A stretch of DNA of 64,000 nt from Longimicrobium sp. GTDB lineage: Bacteria > Gemmatimonadota > Gemmatimonadetes > Longimicrobiales > Longimicrobiaceae. Made by a program: the position numbers and the translations under genes. The stretch covers positions 37,810 to 101,809 of the forward strand of contig NZ_DATIND010000121.1 of assembly GCF_035474595.1 (NCBI RefSeq). The letters run 5' to 3'. This document shows positions 24,442 through 32,173 of the stretch, piece by piece. Position 1 is the stretch's first letter, and each line of letters begins with the position of its first letter. Under the pieces are notes generated by a model, which searched no databases, was not told where the DNA came from, and saw nothing but the letters and a program-made list of their open reading frames with translations.

Positions 24442-25800
24442 ATGTCCGTCAACGACTATCTCCAGCAGAACCGCGAGCAGAGCGTAGCCGAGCTGAACGA
24501 GCTGCTGCGCATTCCCAGCATCAGCGCCAAGAGCGAGCACAGGGCCGACACCGCCGCCGCCGCCGAGTGGCTGGCCGGCCGCATGCGCGCCATCGGCCTC
24601 ACCACCGTCGAGGTCGTCCCCACGGCGGGCCATCCGGTGGTGCTGGGCGAGTGGCGCGGGGCCCCGGGCGCGCCCACGCTCCTCATCTACGGCCACTACG
24701 ACGTACAGCCGCCCGAGCCGCTGGACGAGTGGCTGTCGCCCCCCTTCGAGCCCACCGTGCGCGACGGCAAGCTGTTCGCGCGCGGCTCGGTGGACGACAA
24801 GGGGCAGGTGTATCTCCACATGAAGGCCGTGGAGGCGCACCTGGCGGCGAACGGCTCGCTCCCCGTGAACGTGGTCTTCTGCGTGGAGGGCGAGGAGGAG
24901 ATCGGGTCGCCGAACCTGGCCGAGTTCCTGTCGGCCAACGCCGGGCGCCTGCGCTGCGACGCGGTGATGATCTCCGACACCACGATGTTCGCGCCCGGGC
25001 TGCCGTCCATCACCATCGGCCTGCGCGGGCTGGCGTACATGGAGGTGCGCGTGCAGGGGCCGTCGGTCGATCTCCACTCCGGCGCGTACGGCGGCGCGGT
25101 GGTGAATCCCGCCAACGCGCTGGCGAAGATCATCGCCCAATTGCATGACGAGCAGGGGCGCGTCACCATCCCCGGCTTCTACGACAGGGTGATGGAGATC
25201 GAGGACGCCGAGCGGCGGATGATCGCCGGGCTGCCGTTCAAGGAAGAAGGGCTGCGCGAGGAGGTGGGCGCTCCGAAGCTGGGCGGCGAGGCGGGATACG
25301 GCCCGCTGGAGCGCATCTGGGTGCGCCCGACGCTGGACGTGAACGGCCTCCTTTCCGGCTACACCGGCGAGGGGGCGAAGACGGTGCTCCCCTGCCGCGC
25401 GATGGCCAAGATCTCCATGCGCCTGGTTCCCGACCAGGACCACCAGGAGGTCGAGCGGATGTTCACCGACCATGTGAAGTCGCTCGCCCCCGAGGGCGTG
25501 ACCGTGGAGGTCGAGGCGCTGCACGGCGGCCAGCCCTGGTACGCGGCGCCGAGCGGCCCCGTCTTCGAGGCCGCCCGCCGCGCGCTGGCGAAGGCGTACG
25601 GGCGCGAGCCGGTAACCATCCGCGAGGGCGGCTCCATCCCCATCGTGAAGGCGTTCGAGGACACGCTGCACGCGCCGGTGGTGCTGATCGGCTTCGGCCT
25701 GCCGGGCGAGAACGCGCACGCGCCCAACGAATGGATGTCGGTCGACAACTTCCACCGCGGCGCCGAGGCCATCGCGGCGCTGTACGACGAGCTGAGATGA
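24442..25800 (+). CDS. M20-family dipeptidase
   Basis: The 452-residue enzyme has the M20 metal-ligand motifs: YGHYDVQP (~85), GSVDDKGQ (~116, bridging Asp), and the catalytic EGEEEIGS (~150). A dimerisation lid (about 185-310) follows. There is no signal peptide, so it acts in the cytoplasm. Members hydrolyse dipeptides or amino-acid conjugates. The next gene is another peptidase with its ATG inside this stop (ATGA), so the pair form a peptide-breakdown operon. Confidence 0.9.
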   Translation: MSVNDYLQQNREQSVAELNELLRIPSISAKSEHRADTAAAAEWLAGRMRAIGLTTVEVVPTAGHPVVLGEWRGAPGAPTLLIYGHYDVQPPEPLDEWLSPPFEPTVRDGKLFARGSVDDKGQVYLHMKAVEAHLAANGSLPVNVVFCVEGEEEIGSPNLAEFLSANAGRLRCDAVMISDTTMFAPGLPSITIGLRGLAYMEVRVQGPSVDLHSGAYGGAVVNPANALAKIIAQLHDEQGRVTIPGFYDRVMEIEDAERRMIAGLPFKEEGLREEVGAPKLGGEAGYGPLERIWVRPTLDVNGLLSGYTGEGAKTVLPCRAMAKISMRLVPDQDHQEVERMFTDHVKSLAPEGVTVEVEALHGGQPWYAAPSGPVFEAARRALAKAYGREPVTIREGGSIPIVKAFEDTLHAPVVLIGFGLPGENAHAPNEWMSVDNFHRGAEAIAALYDELR

Positions 25801-27428
25801 CCGAGACGGAGTCCACCGCGGCGCTGGCCCCGTCCGCCGACGGCGAGGCGCGCGCCTTCGTGGCGGAGCTGGAGGCGCGCGTGGCGCCTCTGATGCGCGA
25901 GTCGCACCTGGCCAGCTGGGACGCGGCGGTCGGCGCCGGCGACGACGCGCTGGAGCGCGCCACCCGCGCCCGCGCCGCCGTGGCGATGGTGTTCGCCGAC
26001 GCCGGGGACGCGAGGAAGGTGCGCGAGTGGCTGGCCGCCCGCGTGGGAGACGCCCTGCTCCGCCGCCAGCTGGTGCTGCTGGACCACGAGTTCACGCGCA
26101 ACCAGCTCCCGCGCGAGACCATCGAGGACCTGGTGCGCCGCGGCGCCGAGCTGGAGCACGTGTTCCACACCTTCCGGTCGACGCTCCGCGGCCGGCGGCT
26201 CTCCAACAACGAGCTGCTGGAGGCGCTGCAGGAGGCGGAGGACCCGGGGGTGCGCCGCGAGGCGTGGGAGGCGGCGAAGGAGATCGGGCGCGAGGTGGCC
26301 GGGCCGCTGCTGGAGCTGGTGCGCCGCCGCAACGCCGCCGCGCGCTCGCAGGGGTTCCCCAACTACTACGCGATGGAGCTGCACCTTCAGGAGCTGGGGG
26401 AAGAGCGGCTCTTCGCGGTGCTGGACGAGTTCCGCGACCGCACCGACGAGCCCTTCCGCCGCTTCCGCGCGGATATGGACGGGCACCTGGCCCGGCGCTT
26501 CGGCGTCCGGCCGGACGAACTGCGCCCCTGGCACTGGGACGACTTCTTCGCCCAGGAGGCGCCGGCGATCACGGGCTCGGTGGACCTGGACGCGTACTTC
26601 GGCGCGCTGGACCCGGTGGCGCTGGCGCGGGAGTTCTTCCGCGGCATCGGGCTGCCGGTGGACGAGGTGCTGGCGAACAGCGACCTGTACGAGCGCGAGG
26701 GCAAGGACCAGCACGCCTTCTGCATCGACCTGGACCGCGAGGGCGACGTGCGGGTGCTGTGCAACATGCGCCCGAACGAGAAGTGGACCAGCACCATCCT
26801 GCACGAGCTGGGGCACGCCGCGTACGACCGCTACGTCCCGCGCGAGCTGCCCTTCTTCCTGCGCACCATCTCGCACACGCTCTCCACCGAGGCCATCGCC
26901 ATGTACATGGGCCGCCTCACGCGCGACCCGGCGTGGCTGCGCGAGGTGCCCGCCGCGCGGCTGGCGCCCGGCGAGGCGAAGGACGTGGAGGCGCAGCAGC
27001 GCGCGGCGATGCTGGTGTCCGCGCGGTGGATGCTGGTGATGGCGTACTTCGAGCGCGAGCTGTACCGCGACCCGGACCGGCCGGACCTGAACGCCGTCTG
27101 GTGGGAGCTGGTGGAGCGGCTGCAGCTCATCCGCCGGCCGGACGGGCGCGACGCGCCGGACTGGGCCAGCAAGATCCACCTGTCGCTGTCGCCCGTGTAC
27201 TACCACAACTACCTGCTGGGCGAGCTGATGGCGTCGCAGATCTCCGCCCGCGCGCGGCGCGGGGTGCCTGCGGGGCGCAGCATCGCCGGGCACGCGGAGG
27301 TGGGCGCCTTCCTGCGCGAGAAGATCTTCGCCCCCGGCGCGTCGCTGGACTGGAACGAGCTGCTGGTGCACGCCACCGGCGAGCCGCTGTCGCCGCGCTA
27401 CTTCGTCGAGGAGTTCGTGGGCGGGTGA
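25797..27428 (+). CDS. M2/M3-family HEXXH zinc metallopeptidase
   Basis: The 543-residue protein is almost all-helical, with the gluzincin motif HELGHAAYD near residue 336. The region SDLYEREGKDQHAFCIDLDR with CNMRPNEKWTSTILHELGH is typical of the M2/M3 clan. It has no signal peptide and would degrade oligopeptides in the cytoplasm. It is coupled to the M20 gene by an ATGA overlap. Which of M2 and M3 it belongs to cannot be settled from here. Confidence 0.85.
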   Translation: MTETESTAALAPSADGEARAFVAELEARVAPLMRESHLASWDAAVGAGDDALERATRARAAVAMVFADAGDARKVREWLAARVGDALLRRQLVLLDHEFTRNQLPRETIEDLVRRGAELEHVFHTFRSTLRGRRLSNNELLEALQEAEDPGVRREAWEAAKEIGREVAGPLLELVRRRNAAARSQGFPNYYAMELHLQELGEERLFAVLDEFRDRTDEPFRRFRADMDGHLARRFGVRPDELRPWHWDDFFAQEAPAITGSVDLDAYFGALDPVALAREFFRGIGLPVDEVLANSDLYEREGKDQHAFCIDLDREGDVRVLCNMRPNEKWTSTILHELGHAAYDRYVPRELPFFLRTISHTLSTEAIAMYMGRLTRDPAWLREVPAARLAPGEAKDVEAQQRAAMLVSARWMLVMAYFERELYRDPDRPDLNAVWWELVERLQLIRRPDGRDAPDWASKIHLSLSPVYYHNYLLGELMASQISARARRGVPAGRSIAGHAEVGAFLREKIFAPGASLDWNELLVHATGEPLSPRYFVEEFVGG

Positions 27429-27932
27429 CGAAGTGCGGAAGTGCGGAAGTGCGTGAGTGCGCTGGCCCCGGTTCGGGGGCGGCGCACTTCGCGTTTCCGC
27501 GGCATCGCGCCCTCACCCCGCGCCGGAGGGCGCGACCCTCTCCCGTTCCGGGAGAGGGTGGCTCCCGGGCCATCGGGGCAATGAGCAGACCTGGCTCACG
27601 CTGATGCTGGATTGAAGCACCGATGCTGGGAAGCTACCTCTCCCGGTACGGGAGAGGTGGACGGCCTCGGCCGGCCGGAGAGGGCGCGATGCAGGAGGCG
27701 TCGCGCCGCCGCTGGTTTCGCACCGAACCCGCCGCGGATCGATCGATTCTCCCCGATGCCGATCGGCGACGGAGGAAGGTCTGCATCGAATCCCTTCCGT
27801 CCGGGCCGCGCGGGCGTTTGATTGAGGGCGACAGCGTAGTATCTGCCACCGCGCATCTTCATCCCCATCCGTCTCCCCCACCCCGGACGGATCGAAGGCG
27901 CGGGATCTCATCCTCCATCCCCCTATCATCCC
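27429..27932. repeat. 8-mer tract and CTCTCCCG repeat, family C copy 1
   Basis: 27431-27461 holds AAGTGCGGAAGTGCGGAAG, an 8-mer tract. 27505-27692 holds a family C element: GCGCCGGAGGGCGCGACC, the hairpin CCCTCTCCCGTTCCGGGAGAGGG, a unique centre, and a second hairpin CCTCTCCCGGTACGGGAGAGG. Copy 2 (36288-36478) is in the inverse orientation. The rest of this 504-bp gap shows no gene. Confidence 0.7.
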
Positions 27933-28601
27933 ATGTCTCTGATCGGCACCGTCACGAACGCGGCGGTCGGGCAGGTCGGCTTCGACACCGCCTCGACCGT
28001 CACCCAGGCCGCCCTGCAGGCGGCCAAACAGCGCAACTACACCTTCGCCATCCGCTACGTGCGCCGCGCCGTGGCCCACGCGGGCGACCTGACGCAGACC
28101 GAGGCGCAGATGATCCTGAACGCCGGCCTGTCGCTGATGGCCGTGCAGTACGTGGAGAGCGAGAACGCGTGGACACCCTCGGCGGCCAAGGGGACGCAGA
28201 ACGGCAACAACGGCGTGGCCTACGCGAAGAGCATCGGCCTGCCGCCGGGGATCAACCTGTGGTGCGACCTGGAGGGCGTGGCCACGAGCACGCCGGCGAG
28301 CGAGACCGACGCGTACTGCCGCGCCTGGTACGCCGCGGTGAAGGCGGCCGGGTACGTGCCCGGCCTGTACGTGGGCTGGAACCCGGGGCTGAACCCCACG
28401 CAGCTCTGGAAGCTGCCCTTCCAGCACTACTGGCGCTCGTTCAACCTGAACAACGACCAGGTGCCGGCCAACCGCGGCACGCAGATGACGCAGCGCTCGC
28501 ACGGCGCGCTCCCCGGCCTGGACCCGTCCACCTTCGACGAGGACGTGATCACCGGCGACCACATGGGCGGCGTGCCCGTCTGGCTGTCGCCGCTCGGCTG
28601 A
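27933..28601 (+). CDS. DUF1906 / Rv2525c-like glycoside-hydrolase-like protein
   Basis: The 222-residue protein matches the Rv2525c-like domain: VGFDTASTVTQAAL at the start, FAIRYVRRAVAHAGDLTQTE, AGLSLMAVQYVES and the conserved acidic GINLWCDLEGV. The fold is TIM-barrel-like and close to GH25 lysozymes. The DLEG acidic pair suggests a catalytic or carbohydrate-binding site. No signal peptide is apparent, which is unusual for a cell-wall enzyme. The ATG has no clear Shine-Dalgarno. Confidence 0.8.
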   Translation: MSLIGTVTNAAVGQVGFDTASTVTQAALQAAKQRNYTFAIRYVRRAVAHAGDLTQTEAQMILNAGLSLMAVQYVESENAWTPSAAKGTQNGNNGVAYAKSIGLPPGINLWCDLEGVATSTPASETDAYCRAWYAAVKAAGYVPGLYVGWNPGLNPTQLWKLPFQHYWRSFNLNNDQVPANRGTQMTQRSHGALPGLDPSTFDEDVITGDHMGGVPVWLSPLG

Positions 28602-28620
28602 ACGGCGTCGGCGGAGACCG

Positions 28621-28654
28621 GAAGCCCCGGCGGGAGAAATCCTGCCGGGGCTTC
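28621..28654 (+). terminator. hairpin terminator after the DUF1906 gene
   Basis: GAAGCCCCGGCGGGA pairs with TCCTGCCGGGGCTTC (one G-T pair) around a GAAA tetraloop. Confidence 0.8.
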
Positions 28655-28682
28655 GTGCGTTCGTGACATGCCCTGCATCCAA

Positions 28683-28834
28683 GGGCGAATGAATTCGCGG
28701 CAACAACGGCCCGAAGTCCGCCTTCGCGGACTGCCGGGATGGTTCGGTTCGACACCCATGGCATCGGGCGTGAGAGGGACTCCGCGCAGGCGGAGTGTGT
28801 GCCGTTGCAGCCGCGACTTCAGTCGCATTTTCGC
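28683..28834. repeat. two-hairpin intergenic repeat, family A copy 4
   Basis: The left arm has GGCGAATGAATTCGCGGC, CAACAACGGC and AGTCCGC-CTTC-GCGGACT. The right arm has ACTCCGC-GCAG-GCGGAGT, the linker TGTGTGCCGTTGCAGCCGC and the palindrome GCGACTTCAGTCGC. The inner right hairpin differs at two paired positions (AGTCC/GGACT to ACTCC/GGAGT), a compensatory change that keeps the stem. Confidence 0.8.
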
Positions 28835-28852
28835 CCTCAGCCATCATCCCCC

Positions 28853-28880
28853 TTGCACCTCACGTGGCGTGAGGTATTAG
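28853..28880 (+). promoter_or_regulatory. MerR-type promoter with internal dyad
   Basis: The -35-like TTGCAC (28853-28858) and -10-like TATTAG (28875-28880) flank the dyad CCTCAC-GTGGC-GTGAGG (28858-28874). An operator dyad in the spacer is the MerR-family arrangement, so the following regulator probably controls itself. Confidence 0.6.
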
Positions 28881-28927
28881 CCTTCCGTCGTGGCCACGAG
28901 ACGCAGTAAAAACCGAAGGAGGGCGGG

Positions 28928-29665
28928 ATGGCGCGGGATGGATGGAAGGTGGGGGAGCTGGCGGGCGCCACGGGGCTGACCGTGCGCACGCTGCACCACT
29001 ACGACGAGATCGGGCTGCTGCGGCCGTCGCGCCGCACGCCGTCCGGGCACCGGCTGTACGCCGAGCGGGACGTCGCGCGGCTGCAGCAGGTCACGTCGCT
29101 GCGGGAGCTGGGGTTTCCGCTGGAGGAGATCCGCGGGATGCTGGACCGCCGCGCCGTCTCGCCGCGCGAAACCATCGCGCTCCACCTGAAGCGCCTGCGC
29201 GAGCAGATGGACGCCCAGCGCCGCCTGTGCGAGCGCCTGGAACGCATCGCCGCCCAGCTGGACCGCGCGGAGACCGTCTCCGCCGACGAGCTCATCCGAA
29301 CCATCGAGGCAACGACCATGTTCGACAAGTACTTCACCCCCGAGCAGCGCGAGGAGCTGAAGACCCGCGCCGACACCATCGGGCAGGACCAGATCCGCGC
29401 CGTGGAGGGCGAGTGGGAGCGGCTGATGGCCGAGGTGCGCGCGGAGATGGACCGCGGCACCGACCCCGCCGACCCGAAGGTGCAGGCGCTGGCCGCGCGC
29501 TGGATGGAGCTGGTGCGCGGCTTCACCGGCGGCAACCCGGAGATCCTGGGGTCGCTGAACACCATGTGGCAGCAGGAGACCACCATCCACGGCATCGAGA
29601 CGGCGCCCGTGCGCGAGATGATGGCCTACGTGCAGCGCGCGCTGGAGGCGGGGAAGCAGTCGTAG
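28928..29665 (+). CDS. MerR-family regulator with TipAS domain
   Basis: The 245-residue protein has an N-terminal MerR winged helix (VGELAGATGLTVRTLHHYDE, ~8-75), a dimerisation coiled coil (~80-120), and a C-terminal TipAS-type ligand-binding domain (MFDKYFTPEQREELKTRADT, ~130-240). Such regulators bind thiopeptides or other drugs and activate efflux or self-expression. A good Shine-Dalgarno (AAGGAGG) precedes the ATG by 6 nt. The promoter carries a matching dyad. Confidence 0.9.
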   Translation: MARDGWKVGELAGATGLTVRTLHHYDEIGLLRPSRRTPSGHRLYAERDVARLQQVTSLRELGFPLEEIRGMLDRRAVSPRETIALHLKRLREQMDAQRRLCERLERIAAQLDRAETVSADELIRTIEATTMFDKYFTPEQREELKTRADTIGQDQIRAVEGEWERLMAEVRAEMDRGTDPADPKVQALAARWMELVRGFTGGNPEILGSLNTMWQQETTIHGIETAPVREMMAYVQRALEAGKQS

Positions 29666-29697
29666 CGACTCCTGCCTGGGCACGCGCATACGACGGC

Positions 29698-29726
29698 GCC
29701 CCGGCGGGAGCTGCTCCCGCCGGGGC
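29698..29726 (+). terminator. hairpin terminator after the MerR gene
   Basis: GCCCCGGCGGGAG / CTCCCGCCGGGGC form a perfect 13-bp stem with loop CTG. There is no T-run. Confidence 0.75.
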
Positions 29727-29876
29727 GTGCGCGCGGCCATCGTCAAGCCTCGGACGTGGCAATCGGTGCCACTGCAACGACGCTAAACATCGGAAAGGAA
29801 TGCTTGACCGCGGGAACGAACGCGCGCATCCTTGCCGTGGTAAATCGGCTCATTCATTTCGCGGGAAAAAGGACGC

Positions 29877-30632
29877 ATGTTTCACCGATCGACCTTCCCC
29901 ATCGCCCTTGCAGGCATCCTCCTGGCCACGCCGCCGCTGGCCGGGTGCCTGGCGGCACAGTCCAGCGCGCCGTCCGTCTCTCTGACCGAGAGCGGGGCGG
30001 CCGGATGGACGTGGAGCTCCATGGCGGAAACCGACCTGCGCGTCCGCCGCGCCTTCGCGGAAACGGGCATCGCATTCCAGGGGCGCCAGGCGAGCGGCTC
30101 GAGCGCCGTGTTCCGCGGCGCGGCCGCGGACGGGAGCGTGAGCGTGGAGGTGCGGCCGCGCGGCCAGGCGACCGTGGTGCAGGCCACGGTCCGCAGAGGC
30201 AACGGCCAATGGGACCAGGAGTTCGCCGCCATGCTCGTGGCGCGGATCATCGAGGCGCCGCCGCGGGACCGCAGCGGCGCGATGAGCGGCGGGACCGGCA
30301 TGTCCGCGCCGGCGGGCGCGGCCGGGGGCGGACAGGGTGGCGGCGCCCAGCGCACAGCTTCGCGCCTGCGGGGCACCGCGTCGGCCGAGTTGACCCGCTA
30401 CCGCCTGGTGCTGGACCCCGCGGCGGCCGCGCAGCTCCAGCAGATCGTGGACAGGGCGGCGCTCCGGCTGGCATCGGACGGAACCGAGGCGCAGGTGGGC
30501 AGTGCGGAACAGGGACTTTCGCGATTCGTCGCGAGCCTTGCCGCCTCACGCTCCCGGCAGTCCGGTGCCGTGGGCCAGCAGGAGCTGAACGTCGCGCTCG
30601 GCAAGTTCTGCCCGTTCTATCCGTTCTGCTGA
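29877..30632 (+). CDS. putative lipoprotein ending CPFYPFC
   Basis: The 251-residue protein has a signal and lipobox (PPLAGC, Cys at about 24). The mature part has a globular region, a Gly-rich linker (GAAGGGQGGGAQ, about 140-160), a helical region (TRYRLVLDPAAAAQLQQIVD), and a distinct C-terminus, LGKFCPFYPFC. The tail with two Cys flanking Pro/aromatics is unusual. A good Shine-Dalgarno (AAAAAGGA) precedes the ATG. Gap to the next gene is 6 nt, so they form an operon. No family is recognised. Confidence 0.6.
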   Translation: MFHRSTFPIALAGILLATPPLAGCLAAQSSAPSVSLTESGAAGWTWSSMAETDLRVRRAFAETGIAFQGRQASGSSAVFRGAAADGSVSVEVRPRGQATVVQATVRRGNGQWDQEFAAMLVARIIEAPPRDRSGAMSGGTGMSAPAGAAGGGQGGGAQRTASRLRGTASAELTRYRLVLDPAAAAQLQQIVDRAALRLASDGTEAQVGSAEQGLSRFVASLAASRSRQSGAVGQQELNVALGKFCPFYPFC

Positions 30633-30638
30633 CGTTCG

Positions 30639-31229
30639 ATGGTGAACCCGCATGTGGAGCTGGGCTTCCAGCTGGCGAACGAGCACGCGAAGCAGCTGAT
30701 CACGCTTTCCACCGGCGTGCTCGCCATCACCATCACGTTCCTGGGGAGCCGGCCGTTCCTGACCGCGCGTTGGAGGCAGTGGCTCATCGCCACCTGGGTT
30801 TCGCACACCATCTCGGCCGTGGCCGGCGTCTGTGCCATGAGCGCGCTCACCGGCCAGCTCATGCCGGGTGGAGGGCTCAAGCCGGAGCTGGCCGACATCG
30901 GCGGGCTCGCGCGCGCGTTCTCGGCTATCCAGTTCATCTCGTTCCTTGCCGGCACGTTCGCCATGCTGGTGTTCGGGATCCGGGTGCTCCCGCACGCCCT
31001 GGCGCCCGGATCGCCGGGCGCCGCGGCGGCCGCGCTCCGAGCTCATCCCCGGGTCGTGCTCGACATCGTTCCGCTGGCGGGTGCCGCGGCCGAAGCGGAG
31101 GAGCGCCGAAGCGTCCGCTGGCGGTGGGGGATACTGCGGCGGCGGCGCGAGGGAAGGTGGAAGCGGGGACCCCTGCCCGATCATGGCCGGCCACCCGTGC
31201 ACCCGGCAGGCTCACGCGCCGAAGAATGA
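30639..31229 (+). CDS. hypothetical membrane protein
   Basis: The 196-residue protein has three or four hydrophobic segments (about 20-125): LITLSTGVLAITITFLGS, WLIATWVSHTISAVAGV and AIQFISFLAGTFAMLVFGI. The C-terminal ~70 residues are Arg/Ala-rich and probably disordered. It sits 6 nt after the lipoprotein gene and is followed by a terminator. No family is recognised. Confidence 0.55.
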   Translation: MVNPHVELGFQLANEHAKQLITLSTGVLAITITFLGSRPFLTARWRQWLIATWVSHTISAVAGVCAMSALTGQLMPGGGLKPELADIGGLARAFSAIQFISFLAGTFAMLVFGIRVLPHALAPGSPGAAAAALRAHPRVVLDIVPLAGAAAEAEERRSVRWRWGILRRRREGRWKRGPLPDHGRPPVHPAGSRAEE

Positions 31230-31245
31230 GCGCAATGCTGGCGAA

Positions 31246-31278
31246 GGCGCCCTCTCCCGGCGGTCCGGAGAGGGCGCC
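31246..31278. terminator. hairpin terminator between convergent genes
   Basis: GGCGCCCTCTCC pairs with GGAGAGGGCGCC around a 9-nt loop. It resembles the CTCTCC hairpins of family C. Confidence 0.7.
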
Positions 31279-31302
31279 CTCGTATGACGCCGAACCGCGG
31301 TG

Positions 31303-31602
31303 TCAGCAGATGTTCATCCAGCAGCTCTCGGGCTGCGCGCACGTTGCATAGTCGCACGTGCTTCCGCAGGTGGCGCCTCCGCTGCCGCATCCTCCGCCGC
31401 AGCTCACCCCCGAGCCGCCGCACGCGTAATCGCAGGTGGCGCAGGTAGCGGGGTAGCACGTCCACGCGCACGTGCCGTTGCAGCTCTCGTCCGCGTACGT
31501 CGTCCCCGAACGCGCCTCCACCGTCCCGCGCCCGCCACGCACCGGGGCGGTGTCGAACGAATCGACGGCGAGATCCTCCAGCGCCAGCGTCAGCTTTTTC
31601 AT
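31303..31602 (-). CDS. Cys-rich RiPP-like precursor peptide
   Basis: The 99-residue peptide starts MKKLTLALEDLAVDSF, the 'LxLexLxVdSF' leader seen in pinensin-like RiPP precursors. After a variable linker (DTAPVRGGRGTVEA) the C-terminal ~60 residues hold 13 cysteines with many Thr, Ser and Gly (CNGTCAWTCYPATCATC and on). Such a core could be cross-linked or form disulfides. A Shine-Dalgarno (TGGAG) precedes the ATG. No maturation enzyme is nearby. The RiPP assignment is inferred from the leader and composition. Confidence 0.68.
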   Translation of the reverse strand: MKKLTLALEDLAVDSFDTAPVRGGRGTVEARSGTTYADESCNGTCAWTCYPATCATCDYACGGSGVSCGGGCGSGGATCGSTCDYATCAQPESCWMNIC

Positions 31603-31823
31603 CGGTCTGCTCCAGGGTGGGAGATGGGGGGCCGCTCCTCATCTCCCAATCTTCCGCTTACGCTTCCCGCCAACAAGAGCGATGGTCCAGATGCAAAAGA
31701 ATTGCACCGTCACCGCACGCGCGGCATCATAGCCGGGGCCAGATGTCCGGCCGCTCGCCTCCGTCGCCCTCACGCGGCGGCCAATCGTCATCCCGGCATC
31801 CACCGCACCCGGAGGACCATCGC

Positions 31824-32082
31824 ATGAAGAAGAAGCTGACGCTGCGGCTCGAATCGCTGAACGTGGACACGTTCGGCTCCCTCCGATGCGCGTGCGGAGG
31901 CCGGCACCGTGCGCGATGCTGAATCGGACCCGACCTTCGACAGCTGCAACTCGTACATCGGCACCGAGTGCTGGCCCTACTGCGCCACGGGGAACTGGCA
32001 GTGCGAGTCCATCAATACCTGCGCCGGCCACACGGCGGATTGCTGCAAGCCCAGCAGCAACAACGTCGACTGCGAGATCTGA
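31824..32082 (+). pseudogene. frameshifted RiPP-like precursor
   Basis: The leader MKKKLTLRLESLNVDTFGS is read from ATG 31824, with a good GGAGGA 7 nt upstream. The in-frame continuation ends early (32 residues). In the next frame the sense resumes: GTVRDAESDPTFDSCNSYIG and a core with 8 cysteines (ECWPYCATGNWQCESINTC), ending VDCEI at 32082. One base gained or lost near 31875-31885 splits leader from core. It is either a decayed gene or an assembly error. Confidence 0.65.
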
Positions 32083-32103
32083 GGCCCGTTGCGCGATGAA
32101 AGC

Positions 32104-32142
32104 AGAAGCCCCCCGGCGTGCATCCGCCGGGGTGCTTCTTTT
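32104..32142. terminator. hairpin terminator between convergent genes
   Basis: AGAAGCCCCCCGGCG pairs with CGCCGGGGTGCTTCT (one mismatch), followed by TTTTCG. Confidence 0.75.
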
Positions 32143-32173
32143 CGCGATCTGGCGATCCGTCCACCGGCGCGGC

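Noticed and set aside
31824..31922. A complete 32-residue peptide
   Set aside because: The leader is followed by a core in another frame, so a frameshifted longer gene explains it better.
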